NCBI GenBank assembly: GCA_044508835.1
Contig: JBIQHD010000025.1
Location: forward strand, 1-64,000
DNA length: 64,000 bases
Direction: 5' to 3'
DNA from: JAKFDI01 sp044508835
Lineage (GTDB): Bacteria > Pseudomonadota > Gammaproteobacteria > Burkholderiales > Burkholderiaceae_C
The notes beneath the pieces are model-generated. The model saw nothing but the letters and a program-made list of their open reading frames with translations, was not told where the DNA came from and did no database searches. The position numbers were made by a program, and so were the translations under genes. Positions 46,960 to 56,111 of the stretch are shown one piece after another. How positions within the stretch are numbered: the stretch's first letter is position 1; the number at the start of each line of letters is the position of its first letter.

Positions 46960-49718
46960 GCGCCGCTGCCCCCGAGGGTTTCCGCACGCCGGCGGACGCG
47001 GACGCGCTGTCGTCCGGCCACCGCTGGCTGCGCGCGGCGATGTACGGCATCGTCGCCGTGATCGGCGTGGCGATGGGCTGGCAGATCTGGGACGCGCAGC
47101 GCAAGGAAGAGGCGCGCGGCGCCGACCGCGACATCCTCAACCTGGTGGCGCGCCAGCGCATGCTGAGCCAGCGCATCGTCCACCTGGCCACGCAGTCGGC
47201 CCTGGAGCCGGCGCGCGCGGCGCCGCTGCTGGTCGAACTGCACGAGGCGCTGCAGCGCCTGCGCCGCGACGCCGACGACATCGACCGCCGCATGGCGGTG
47301 CCCGGCTTCGAGCCCGGCGCCTGGGGCGTGGCCGAGCCGATGCGCCGCACCGCGCAGTCCCGCGACTCGCTGTACCGGCATGCCACCGAGGCGCTGGCCG
47401 CGCCGGCGGGCGAGGCGCCGGCGCGCCTGATCGCGCTGCACGCCGACGCGGAGACCTTCCTGGGCGAGGTCGAGACGCTGATCGCCGCGCTCATCGCCAC
47501 CGCCGGCGAGCGCAGCGAGGCGGCCGCCGAGGAGAACCGCCGCTGGGCGCTGCTGTCGCTCGCGCTGCTCGCCTTCCTGAGCGCGGCCGTGATGGAGCCG
47601 ATGATGCGCACCGTGCGCCGCCAGCACCTGCGGCTGCAGCAGCAGGCGGCGCAGACGCGCTTCCTCGCGCTCGCCGCCGAGCACACCGGCAACGCGGTGG
47701 TGTTCACCGACGCCCGGCACCGCATCGTCTGGGTCAACGAGGGCTTCGAGCGGCTGCACGGCCACGCCGCGGCCGACGCGCTCGGCCACGAGCCGCAGGT
47801 GCTGCTCGGCATCGGCGGGCACGAGCGCATCGAGGCCGCGGTGGCCGGCGGCCGGCCGCTGCGCATCGATGCGCGCACCCGCGCCCGCGACGGCGGCATG
47901 CACTGGATCGACCTCGACCTGCAGCCCCTGCGCGACGAACGGGGCGCGCTGGCCGGCTTCGTCGAGGTGCACGCGGACATCACCGAGCTGGTCGCGCAGC
48001 GCGAGCGCATGAGCGTGCTGATCGAGGCCATGCCGGCCGGCCTGCTGGTTCGCGACGCCGCCGGGCGCGCCATCCAGGTCAACAGCGCGGCCTGCCGCAT
48101 CCTCGGGCTGAGCGCGCCGCAGCTGCGCGGCGAGGCGCCGCTGCCCGCCGACTGGCGCCTGGAGCGCGAGGACGGCAGCGAGCGCCCGGCGGACGAGCAC
48201 CCCAGCATGCTCACGCTGCGCACCGGCGTGCCGGTGGAAGGCGAGATGTTCGCCGTGCGCACGGGCAAGGGCCCGCGGCGCTGGGCCTCGGTAACCACGC
48301 AGCCGCTGCACGACGGCGACGGCCGCGTGACCGGCGTCATCGCCTGCTACATCGACCTGACGGCGCAGCGGCAGCAGGAGGCCGACATGCGCCTCATGAT
48401 CGACGGCGCCAGCGTGGGCACCTGGGACCTCGACCTCGCGACCGGCGAGGTGGAGTACAGCGGCCACATCGCCCGCATGCTCGGCTACGACGGCGGCGCG
48501 GTGCGCGTGGACGACGAGGGCTGGAAGGCCATGGTGCACCCCGGCGACCACGACGTGGTGAAGGCGGCGCGCAAGCGCCACCTCGCCGACCCGTCGCAGG
48601 TCTACCGGGTGGAGCGGCGCATGCGCCACCGCGACGGCCGCTGGCTGTGGGTGCTGTCCGCCGGCACGGTGGTCGAGCGCGACGCGCACGGGCGCGGGCT
48701 GCGCATGCGCGGCATCCACATCGACATCGACCGCGCCAAGCGCGCCGAGGCCGACGCCGCGCAGGCGCGCGACCAGGCGGAGCTGGCGCTGGCCGAGCTG
48801 AAGGCCTACCAGGAAGCGCTGTTCAAGCACGCCATCGTGGCGATCACCGACCCGCGCGGGCGCATCCTGCAGGTCAACGACGGCTTCTGCCGCATCAGCC
48901 AGTACACGCGGGAAGAGCTCGTCGGCAACACCCACGCCGTCGTCAACTCGGGCCACCACCCGAAGAAGTTCTGGGTCGACATGTGGCGCACCATCGCCAG
49001 CGGCCGCAGCTGGCAGGGCGAGGTGTGCAACCGCGCCAAGGACGGCTCGCTCTACTGGGTGGACACGACCATCGCGCCCGTGACCGACGCGCGCGGGCGC
49101 ATCGTCGAGTACTTCGCCATCCGCACCGAGAGCACGCAGCGCAAGCGGATCGAGCGCGAGCTGCGCAGCGCGGCCCTCACCGACAGCCTGACGCAGCTGG
49201 CCAACCGCGCCGCCGTCCTGCAGGCGCTGCACGACGCCATCCGCCGCGCCGAGGCATCGCCCGAGCACCACTTCGCGCTGCTCTACATGGACTTCGACCG
49301 CTTCAAGCAGATCAACGACAACCTCGGCCACGACGCCGGCGACGAGCTGCTGCGGCAGATCGCGCAGCGCCTGCGCTCGGCGCTGCGCGGGCGCGACACG
49401 CTCGCGCGCGAGTCTGACGGCGGCCACACCGCCGCGCGCATGGGCGGCGACGAGTTCGTGGTGCTGCTCGACGGCATCCAGACCTGCGCCGGCGCGCAGG
49501 CCGTGGCCGAACGGCTGCTGAACGTGCTGTCGCGCAGCTACTCGATCGGCGGACACGAGCTGTGCTCCAGCGTCAGCATCGGCATCGTCTGCAGCGCCGC
49601 GCGCCTGCGCGATGCCGACGGCATGCTCAAGGACGCCGACACCGCCATGTACGAAGCCAAGCGCCGCGGACGCGGCCGCTACGTGATCTTCGATCCGGGG
49701 CTGCAGCCGACCACCTGA
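46956..49718 (+). CDS. PilJ-N / multi-PAS diguanylate cyclase
   Basis: 920 residues. TM1 (AAMYGIVAVIGVAMGWQIW) is followed by a PilJ-type sensor with LVARQRMLSQRIVHLA, then TM2 (ALLSLALLAFLSAAVMEP). Four PAS segments follow, for example EHTGNAVVFTDARHRIVWVN and HAIVAITDPRGRILQVNDGF. The GGDEF domain reads LLYMDFDRFKQINDNLGHDA and ends RMGGDEFVVLLDG. About ten extra residues (ESDGGHTAAR) lie between the usual RDTLAR segment and MGGDEF. The ATGA overlap makes it the last gene of the chemosensory operon. It probably synthesises c-di-GMP. Confidence 0.93.
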   Translation: MSAAAPEGFRTPADADALSSGHRWLRAAMYGIVAVIGVAMGWQIWDAQRKEEARGADRDILNLVARQRMLSQRIVHLATQSALEPARAAPLLVELHEALQRLRRDADDIDRRMAVPGFEPGAWGVAEPMRRTAQSRDSLYRHATEALAAPAGEAPARLIALHADAETFLGEVETLIAALIATAGERSEAAAEENRRWALLSLALLAFLSAAVMEPMMRTVRRQHLRLQQQAAQTRFLALAAEHTGNAVVFTDARHRIVWVNEGFERLHGHAAADALGHEPQVLLGIGGHERIEAAVAGGRPLRIDARTRARDGGMHWIDLDLQPLRDERGALAGFVEVHADITELVAQRERMSVLIEAMPAGLLVRDAAGRAIQVNSAACRILGLSAPQLRGEAPLPADWRLEREDGSERPADEHPSMLTLRTGVPVEGEMFAVRTGKGPRRWASVTTQPLHDGDGRVTGVIACYIDLTAQRQQEADMRLMIDGASVGTWDLDLATGEVEYSGHIARMLGYDGGAVRVDDEGWKAMVHPGDHDVVKAARKRHLADPSQVYRVERRMRHRDGRWLWVLSAGTVVERDAHGRGLRMRGIHIDIDRAKRAEADAAQARDQAELALAELKAYQEALFKHAIVAITDPRGRILQVNDGFCRISQYTREELVGNTHAVVNSGHHPKKFWVDMWRTIASGRSWQGEVCNRAKDGSLYWVDTTIAPVTDARGRIVEYFAIRTESTQRKRIERELRSAALTDSLTQLANRAAVLQALHDAIRRAEASPEHHFALLYMDFDRFKQINDNLGHDAGDELLRQIAQRLRSALRGRDTLARESDGGHTAARMGGDEFVVLLDGIQTCAGAQAVAERLLNVLSRSYSIGGHELCSSVSIGIVCSAARLRDADGMLKDADTAMYEAKRRGRGRYVIFDPGLQPTT

Positions 49719-49843
49719 ACAGCGATGCCCGGCGCGCCGGCCGCACGGTGCCGCGCATCACGAAGTTCGCTTCGAACTTGACCTGCACAAACTCCAGGCC
49801 CCGCTCTCCGTCTGCCTGGGAATACCGCGCGAAATCGCAACGC

Positions 49844-50809
49844 TCATTTCGCATCGGCTTTCCTGCGCGGCACTGCCTTCCTGGAAGCGTGCCCAGCCCG
49901 AGTCGTGGCCGGACTGGCCTTGCTGTGGCGAAGTGCGTCGACGACCAGCGCAAACGCCGGCGAAGGCTGCCGCCGGCTCGGGTAGTAGAGGTGATAGCCC
50001 GCGAACGGCGGGCACCAATCCTCCAGCACCCGCACGAGACGCCCTGCCCCGATGTGCACCGTCACCTCGTCCTCGGGCAGCAGCGTGACCCCCAGGCCCG
50101 CCAGCGCCGCATCCACCTGGGGCTGCGTGGTGTTGAAGATCAGCTGCCCGTCCACGCGCACGTTCAGCTTGCGCCCCTTGCGCTCGAAATCCCACACATA
50201 GAGCCCGCCGGACGTGGGCATGCGCTGGTTGATGCAGTTGTGCGCCACGAGGTCATGGGGCGTCCTGGGCGCGGGGTGGCCCGCCAGGTACGCGGGTGAC
50301 GCCACCACCGCCATGCGCAGCGGCGGGCCGATGGGGATCGCGATCATGTCCTTGTCGATCGTGCTGCCCAGGCGCACGCCCGCATCGAAGCGGTCGGCCA
50401 CGATGTCGCGCAATCCGTAGTTCACGTCGAACTCCAGGCTGATGTCCGGATATTCACGCAGCAGCGGCGCGAGCCCGGGCAGAAGGATGGTGTGCAGCAC
50501 GTTGTCGCCGCACGTGATGCGCACCGTGCCCGAGGGCTTGTCGCGCAGTTCGGTCAGCGCGTCCAGCTCGGCCTCGATCTCGTCGAACCGATGGCCGATG
50601 GCATGCAGCAGGCGCTCGCCCGCCGCGGTGGGCGAGACGCTGCGCGTGGTGCGGGTCAGCAGCCGGATCCGAAGCCTCGCCTCCAGGCCGCTGATCGCCT
50701 GGCTCAACGCGGACTGCGTCACCCCGAGCAAAGCGGCGGCGCGCGTGAAGCTGCCCTCGCGCGCGATGGTGACGAAGGACAGAAGATCGTCGAGGTTGCG
50801 CCGGGCCAT
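49844..50809 (-). CDS. LysR-family transcriptional regulator
   Basis: 321 residues. The HTH is LDDLLSFVTIAREGSFTRAA, then LLGVTQSALSQAISGLEARL, and RLLTRTTRSVSPTAAGERLL. The effector domain belongs to the CrgA/DmlR-like group (SGTVRITCGDNVLHTILLPG). The C-terminus is a basic tail. GGAGG seven nt before MARRNLDDL fixes the start at 50809. It is divergent from the cyclophilin-like/hydrolase/MFS genes and is their probable activator. Confidence 0.92.
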   Translation of the reverse strand: MARRNLDDLLSFVTIAREGSFTRAAALLGVTQSALSQAISGLEARLRIRLLTRTTRSVSPTAAGERLLHAIGHRFDEIEAELDALTELRDKPSGTVRITCGDNVLHTILLPGLAPLLREYPDISLEFDVNYGLRDIVADRFDAGVRLGSTIDKDMIAIPIGPPLRMAVVASPAYLAGHPAPRTPHDLVAHNCINQRMPTSGGLYVWDFERKGRKLNVRVDGQLIFNTTQPQVDAALAGLGVTLLPEDEVTVHIGAGRLVRVLEDWCPPFAGYHLYYPSRRQPSPAFALVVDALRHSKASPATTRAGHASRKAVPRRKADAK

Positions 50810-50840
50810 GGCCGAGCCTCCAAGGGAGTCCGGGAACACT

Positions 50841-50880
50841 GATTAGTGAATCTTATAGGGTCTTTAAGCATTCATTAGCT
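50841..50880. promoter_or_regulatory. Candidate LysR binding region in divergent promoter
   Basis: An AT-rich stretch within the 106-bp gap between the LysR gene and 50916. It contains GATTAGTGAATC, with T-N(x)-A character, and an inverted near-copy ATTCATTAG about 20 bp on (7 of 9 positions match). This is the usual layout of LysR recognition plus activation sites between divergent genes. Confidence 0.5.
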
Positions 50881-50915
50881 AGTCAGGGCAGCCTCCAGCG
50901 GGAATCATTCGAGGC

Positions 50916-51419
50916 ATGGAAAAGCCTGTCCTCACGACGATGCGCCAGTCGCGGCGTGCAGCGCTGGCGCTGCTGGCCGGCTCGGCCCTTGGGCCGGCAG
51001 CCTGCGGCCACGCGGTGGCGCAGCCGTCGCCCGGCGCTCCGTCCGGGGTCTCGAAGGAGCCCGTCATGAAGATTCGCCTGATCGTCGACGACCAAGTCGC
51101 CACCGCCACGCTGTACGACAACGCCACCGCCAGGGATTTCGCATCGCTGCTGCCGCTGTCCTTGACGATGACCGACTACGACACCATCGAGCGTGTCTCC
51201 GACCTGCCGCGCAAGCTGTCCGCGCAGGGCGCGCCCGAGGGCATGGCGCCCGTGGCTGGCGAGCTGACCCACTACGCCCCCTGGGGCAACCTGGCGATCT
51301 TCATCAGGCCTCGTTCCTTCTCGCGCAGCCTGCTGCCGCTGGGCAAGGTCGACGAAGGCCTGTCCATCCTGTCCCAGCCCGGCCCGTACAGGGTGCGCAT
51401 CGAGCGCATCGCGCCCTGA
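50916..51419 (+). CDS. Cyclophilin-like fold protein, exported
   Basis: 167 residues. The N-terminal 40 residues form a signal with SRRAALALLAGSALGPAACG, possibly a lipoprotein (Cys after AA) or Tat substrate. The rest matches the small bacterial cyclophilin-like family: VATATLYDNATARDFASLLP, then TMTDYDTIERVSDLPRKL and LTHYAPWGNLAIFIRP. A second start at 51066 (MKIRLIVDDQ) has a much better RBS (AAGGAG, 6 nt away) and would give a cytosolic 117-residue form. No activity is known for the family. Confidence 0.8.
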   Translation: MEKPVLTTMRQSRRAALALLAGSALGPAACGHAVAQPSPGAPSGVSKEPVMKIRLIVDDQVATATLYDNATARDFASLLPLSLTMTDYDTIERVSDLPRKLSAQGAPEGMAPVAGELTHYAPWGNLAIFIRPRSFSRSLLPLGKVDEGLSILSQPGPYRVRIERIAP

Positions 51420-51461
51420 ACGGCCCCCGTGGCGACCACCCCCGTGAAAGAAGCACCCATC

Positions 51462-52577
51462 ATGACCAAGACCATCGAGATGAACAGCGGCATCGCCACG
51501 CCGGATGTCGCCAGCACAGGCCGCCGCAGCTTGCTGAAGATGACCGCCACCGGAATCGCCGCCGCGGGCGTCGGCGCCATCGCCGCCGGCCCGGCGATGG
51601 CGCAGCCGGCCGTGAAGCTCACCGACAAGTGGGACAAGACCTTCCGCAAGAGCGACAAGGTCGACCATCGAAAAGTCACCTTCAGGAACCGCTACGGCAT
51701 CACGCTCGCCGGCGACCTGTACCAGCCCAGGAACGCCAGCGGCAAGCTCGCGGCGCTTGCCGTGGGCGGCCCGTTCGGCGCGGTGAAGGAACAGTCCTCG
51801 GGTCTCTACGCACAGACGATGGCCGAGCGCGGATTCGTGACGCTGGCCTTCGACGGCTCCTACACCGGGGAAAGCGGCGGCGAGCCGCGCAACGTGGCCT
51901 CGCCGGACATCAACACCGAGGATTTCATGGCGGCGGTGGATTTCATCGGCCTGCTGCCCTCTGTGGATCGCGAGCGCATCGGCGTCATCGGCATCTGCGG
52001 CTGGGGCGGCATGGCGCTGAACGCCGTGGCAGCCGACAAGCGCGTCAAGGCCGTCGTCGCCAGCACCATGTACGACATGACCCGCGTCATGTCCAAGGGC
52101 TACAACGACAGCGTGACCCCCGAGCAACGCGCGCAGGCGCTGGAGCACCTGAGCCGGCAGCGCTGGCAAGACGCCGCGAACGGGAAGCCGGCCTACCAGC
52201 CGGCCTACAACAAGCTCGAGGGCGGCGAGGCACGGTTCCTAGTCGACTACGCCGACTACTACATGACGCCGCGCGGCTACCACCCGCGGGCGGTCAACTC
52301 CGGCAATGCCTGGACGGTCACCACGCCGCTGTCGTTCATGAACATGCCGATCCTGGCCTACATCCACGAGATTTCGCCGCGCCCCCTCCTGTTCGTGCAC
52401 GGGGAAAACGCCCACTCGCGCTACTTCGCCGAAACCGCCTATGCGGCCGCCGCGCAGCCGAAGGAACTCCTGATCGTCGAGGGCGCCAGCCACGTCGATC
52501 TGTATGACCGCGTGGACAAGATCCCCTTCGACGCGATGACCGCGTTCTTCCGGAAGAACCTCGCGCCCTCGGCGTGA
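51462..52577 (+). CDS. Tat-exported alpha/beta hydrolase with Cys nucleophile
   Basis: 371 residues. A Tat signal peptide is clear (TGRRSLLKMTATGIAAAG, ending AMAQPA). The hydrolase core has LAVGGPFGAVKEQSS (oxyanion region), VTLAFDGSYTGESGG, then the nucleophile elbow IGICGWGGMAL with Cys179 where most hydrolases have Ser, as in dienelactone hydrolase, and the terminal His in GASHVDLYD. I chose the ATG at 51462 over a GTG at 51429. It sits between the cyclophilin-like and MFS genes of the LysR divergon. Substrate unknown. Confidence 0.85.
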   Translation: MTKTIEMNSGIATPDVASTGRRSLLKMTATGIAAAGVGAIAAGPAMAQPAVKLTDKWDKTFRKSDKVDHRKVTFRNRYGITLAGDLYQPRNASGKLAALAVGGPFGAVKEQSSGLYAQTMAERGFVTLAFDGSYTGESGGEPRNVASPDINTEDFMAAVDFIGLLPSVDRERIGVIGICGWGGMALNAVAADKRVKAVVASTMYDMTRVMSKGYNDSVTPEQRAQALEHLSRQRWQDAANGKPAYQPAYNKLEGGEARFLVDYADYYMTPRGYHPRAVNSGNAWTVTTPLSFMNMPILAYIHEISPRPLLFVHGENAHSRYFAETAYAAAAQPKELLIVEGASHVDLYDRVDKIPFDAMTAFFRKNLAPSA

Positions 52578-52674
52578 AGCCACCGGGGCGCCAACCGCCC
52601 GTTCGCCTCCCCGACCGCGCATGTCCCAGCGGACGCCGCGGCGCCTCCTATCGGGCGATGGAAGAAAGCATTCC

Positions 52675-53907
52675 ATGACCGCCACTCTCATCGACGCCAG
52701 CAAGGGCGGCACCGATCCCCTGCGCGAGCCCCAGGAACGACCGGCCGCCTGGGGCGGTGTGTTCGCCATGTCGGTCTGCGCCTTCGCGTTGATCGCCTCG
52801 GAGTTCCTGCCCGTCAGCCTGCTGACGCCGATGGCGAGGGCCCTGCATGTCACCGAAGGCATGGCCGGCCAGGGCATTGCCATCTCGGGCGCCTTCGCCG
52901 TGCTCACGAGCCTGTTCATCTCGGCGCTGGCCGGGAATTCAAACCGCAAGACGCTGCTGCTGGGGCTGACGGCAGCGATGGGCATCTCCGGCGCCATCGT
53001 CGCGCTGGCACCGAACTACTCCACCTACATGCTGGGCCGCGCCCTGATCGGCGTGGTCGTCGGCGGCTTCTGGTCCCTGTCGGCGGCGACCGCGATTCGG
53101 CTGGTGCCGGCGCGCGACGTGCCACGGGCTCTTGCCATCGTCAACGGCGGCAATGCGCTGGCCACGGTGGTGGCCGCCCCGATGGGCGCTTACCTGGGCA
53201 CCGTCATCGGCTGGCGCGGTGCGTTCCTGTGCCTGGTGCCGGTGTCGCTGATCGCGCTGGCCTGGCAGTGGAAGACGCTGCCCTCGATGCCGGCCGCCGC
53301 ACGCTCCCCCGGCATCGGCAACGTGTTCAAGGTGTTCACCCTGCTCAAGCATTCGGGCGTTGCCGTGGGCATGCTGGCCAGCAGCCTTCTGTTCATGGGG
53401 CAGTTCGGGCTGTTCACCTATGTGCGCCCCTTCCTGGAAACCGTCACGAACGTGCATGGCGCGACGATTTCGCTCTTCCTGCTCGTGCTTGGCGCAGCCG
53501 GCTTCATCGGCACGGTGCTCATCGGCCGCGTCCTGCAACGCAACTTCTACCAGGCGCTGATCGCCATCCCGGTGCTGATGGCGGCCACCGCCCTGGCCCT
53601 GATCGCCTTCGGCGCCTCGGTCGTCATCGTCGTCGCGCTGCTCGCGCTGTGGGGCCTGGCCGGCACCTCGGCGCCCGTGGGCTGGTGGGCCTGGATCGCC
53701 AAGGTGTTCCCCAAGGATGCCGAGGCCGGCGGCGGGCTGTTCGTGGCCGTGGTCCAGATGTCCATCGCGCTGGGCTCCACCCTGGGCGGCCTGCTGTTCG
53801 ACCACGGCGGCTACCGAAGCACCTTCGTCATGAGCGCCGTGCTGCTGGCAGCCTGCGCCATGCTGACGGTCATGACCGCGCGCAGCACGCCGGCGCACGG
53901 TGCCTGA
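52675..53907 (+). CDS. MFS transporter, DHA1 family (NepI/YdhP-like exporter)
   Basis: 410 residues with 12 hydrophobic segments. Signatures are ASEFLPVSLLTPMARALHVT, the motif-A-like loop AGNSNRKTLLLGLTAAM, RALIGVVVGGFWSLSAATAI and NGGNALATVVAAPMGAYLG. The family exports purine nucleosides, sugars or drugs. The ATG at 52675 follows GGAAGAAAG; an earlier ATG at 52621 lacks family sequence. It is the last gene of the LysR-linked cluster. Confidence 0.88.
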   Translation: MTATLIDASKGGTDPLREPQERPAAWGGVFAMSVCAFALIASEFLPVSLLTPMARALHVTEGMAGQGIAISGAFAVLTSLFISALAGNSNRKTLLLGLTAAMGISGAIVALAPNYSTYMLGRALIGVVVGGFWSLSAATAIRLVPARDVPRALAIVNGGNALATVVAAPMGAYLGTVIGWRGAFLCLVPVSLIALAWQWKTLPSMPAAARSPGIGNVFKVFTLLKHSGVAVGMLASSLLFMGQFGLFTYVRPFLETVTNVHGATISLFLLVLGAAGFIGTVLIGRVLQRNFYQALIAIPVLMAATALALIAFGASVVIVVALLALWGLAGTSAPVGWWAWIAKVFPKDAEAGGGLFVAVVQMSIALGSTLGGLLFDHGGYRSTFVMSAVLLAACAMLTVMTARSTPAHGA

Positions 53908-54075
53908 CCGATCCCGGTCATCCGGTAGCGCTGACCCATCGGCATACGCCTCCATATCGCCGCCATAGCACGCACCTATCGCGACAGGAACATGGGTTGC
54001 CCGATGGTTCCGCCGCGGGCTCGCTCGCCCGCGGTGCCATGCCACCGAAGCGCCAGGCGCCCAAGGAGGAGACGA

Positions 54076-55479
54076 ATGCCCATCCAGCCAACCACCGCGG
54101 GCGGCCTCGCGGCCGGGCTCGGCCTCGCGGCCGCCGCCTGGGTCCAGGCGGCCGATCCGCTGCCCTCGGACGCGACCTACCGGCCGCTTCCCACCCAGCC
54201 CTTCTCGGCCGTCAAGGCCGCCGACGAAGCGCAGAAGGCCGCCGTCATGGCGCGCCAGTCGGCGCTGCTCGAGCAGCGCTACGACCTCGCCGACCGGCCC
54301 GTGCCGGGCGTCTTCATGTCGGGCGGGCGCAAGCCGGTGCAGGGCGGCGTGCGCGTCAAGCTGCCGGCCGGCGTCACCTGGGACATGCTGTCGCAGCTCA
54401 GCCCCGACGAGATCAGGCAGCGCGGCCTGCTGCCCGAAGGCTTCAAGCCGCTGCCGCACGTCAAGCAGCCGGCGGGCGGCCAGGTGTTCCCGTCCACGCA
54501 GATCGACGAGATCGCGCGGCAGGAGCAGCGCGACCTGCGCCGCTTCGACGTGGACTTCGACCTGCCCGACCACATCACGCCCGAATCGCCGGCGCCCATC
54601 TTCCTGACCACCCGCCCGGAACTCGGCGACGTCTCGCAGGGCCGGCTGCTGACGCTCGGAAATTTCTACGAACTGCTCAACGGCATCGTCACGCCGGTGC
54701 AGCTCGAAGGCATGCGGCTGCTGCTCACGCCGTTCCCGCAGGAGGAGTTCAACCTCACCGACGACCGCAAGGTCGCGTTGCCCAGCCGCGGCGTCGCCTG
54801 CATGGACTGCCACGCCAACTTCCACACCAACGCGGCCTTCCACCTCACGCCCGACGTGCGCCCGCAGGCCGCGCGCTTCCGCCTCGACAGCACCAGCCTG
54901 CGCGGGCTGTTCGACCAGCAGATCCACGGCTCCAAGCGCTCGCTGCGCTCGGTGGAGGACTTCACCGAATTCGAGCAGCGCACCGCCTACTTCAACGGCG
55001 ACCACGTGAGCGCCACGCGCAAGGGCGCCAACCTGCCCGACCGCACCAACCAGGTCGCGATGATGGCGCAGATGCAGAACATCATCGACTTCCCGCCGGC
55101 GCCCAAGCTCGACCCCTTCGGCCGCCTCGACCCGGCCAGGGCCACGCGGCAGGAACTGGCCGGCGAGCGGCTGTTCTTCGGCAAGGCGCGCTGCGTGGAA
55201 TGCCACGTGCCCACGAAGGCGTTCATGGACCAGCAGATGCACGACCTGAAGCTGGAACGCTTCTACCGCACCGGCGTGGCCGTGAGCGACTTCGTGCCCA
55301 TCCCCGACGGCCCGATCAAGACCTTCACGCTGCGCGGCATCAAGGACTCGCCGCCCTACCTGCACGACGGCCGCCTCATCACGCTGGCCGACACCGTGGA
55401 GTTCTTCAACCTGGTGATGGGGCTGAAGCTGACGCAGCAGGACAAGGAAGCCCTGACCGCCTACCTGATGACGCTCTGA
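54076..55479 (+). CDS. Periplasmic di-heme cytochrome, cytochrome-c-peroxidase/MauG family
   Basis: 467 residues. The signal peptide ends near WVQAADP. Two heme-binding motifs are present: CMDCH (Cys242) and CVECH (Cys373). The 131-residue spacing and the C-terminal segment FRTG-like (FYRTGVAVSD), TFTLRGIKDSPPYLHDGRL and LMTL ending fit the peroxidase/MauG superfamily. The N-terminal 230 residues before heme 1 are longer than in classical CcpA. RBS AAGGAGGA (54063-54070) fixes the start. It either detoxifies H2O2 or performs MauG-like oxidations. Confidence 0.88.
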   Translation: MPIQPTTAGGLAAGLGLAAAAWVQAADPLPSDATYRPLPTQPFSAVKAADEAQKAAVMARQSALLEQRYDLADRPVPGVFMSGGRKPVQGGVRVKLPAGVTWDMLSQLSPDEIRQRGLLPEGFKPLPHVKQPAGGQVFPSTQIDEIARQEQRDLRRFDVDFDLPDHITPESPAPIFLTTRPELGDVSQGRLLTLGNFYELLNGIVTPVQLEGMRLLLTPFPQEEFNLTDDRKVALPSRGVACMDCHANFHTNAAFHLTPDVRPQAARFRLDSTSLRGLFDQQIHGSKRSLRSVEDFTEFEQRTAYFNGDHVSATRKGANLPDRTNQVAMMAQMQNIIDFPPAPKLDPFGRLDPARATRQELAGERLFFGKARCVECHVPTKAFMDQQMHDLKLERFYRTGVAVSDFVPIPDGPIKTFTLRGIKDSPPYLHDGRLITLADTVEFFNLVMGLKLTQQDKEALTAYLMTL

Positions 55480-55495
55480 CACCGAGGAGGTCGCG

Positions 55496-56080
55496 ATGAC
55501 GCCGTTCACCCCGATGCCCGCGGCCATGCTGGCGGCCGCGCTCGTGCTCGCCGCCGCGCCGGCCCGGGCCCAGCTCGGCAACCCGGCCGGCACCACCCCG
55601 GCGAGCGCCGCGCCGGCGCCCTCGGCCGAGCCGAACTCGCAGGACCGGCTCTACGTCCGGCTCGTCGGCCAGGGCGGCCTGGCCGAGGTCGGCCTGGCCC
55701 GGCTCGCCGAAGGCCGCGCGGCACACGACGGCGTCAGGCACTTCGCGCGCCGCATGGACGAGGAGCACGGGCAAGGCAACGCCCAGCTCGCCGATGCGGC
55801 GCGGCAGGCCGGCCTCGAAGCGCCGTCGCGGCCCTCGGCCGACCAGGAGGCGATGCGCCAGCGGCTGCAAGCGCTCGACGGCCCGGCGTTCGACGCGGCC
55901 TATCTGGACGGCCAGATGGCCGAGCACCAGAAGACGGTGCAGCTGCTGCTGTGGGAGCTGAACAGCGGGCAGACGCCCTCGCTGCAGCGCCACGCCGCAG
56001 CCAGCCTGCCGGTCGTGCTCGACCACCTCGAACAGGTGCAGCAGTTGCGGGCGCAGTTGCTGGGGACGGGCGCCCGCTGA
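55496..56080 (+). CDS. Exported DUF4142 (ferritin-like helical) protein
   Basis: 194 residues: a signal peptide (MLAAALVLAAAPARAQ), a Pro/Ala linker, then a four-helix-type domain with DRLYVRLVGQGGLAEVGLAR, GVRHFARRMDEEHGQGNAQL and AYLDGQMAEHQKTVQLLLWE, the conserved His residues typical of DUF4142. GAGGAGG lies before the ATG, 16 bp after the cytochrome gene, so the two are likely co-transcribed. Function unproven; related proteins are linked to stress. Confidence 0.88.
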   Translation: MTPFTPMPAAMLAAALVLAAAPARAQLGNPAGTTPASAAPAPSAEPNSQDRLYVRLVGQGGLAEVGLARLAEGRAAHDGVRHFARRMDEEHGQGNAQLADAARQAGLEAPSRPSADQEAMRQRLQALDGPAFDAAYLDGQMAEHQKTVQLLLWELNSGQTPSLQRHAAASLPVVLDHLEQVQQLRAQLLGTGAR

Positions 56081-56111
56081 AGCGAAGCCGCGGGGGCGGC
56101 GACAGGCGCGG

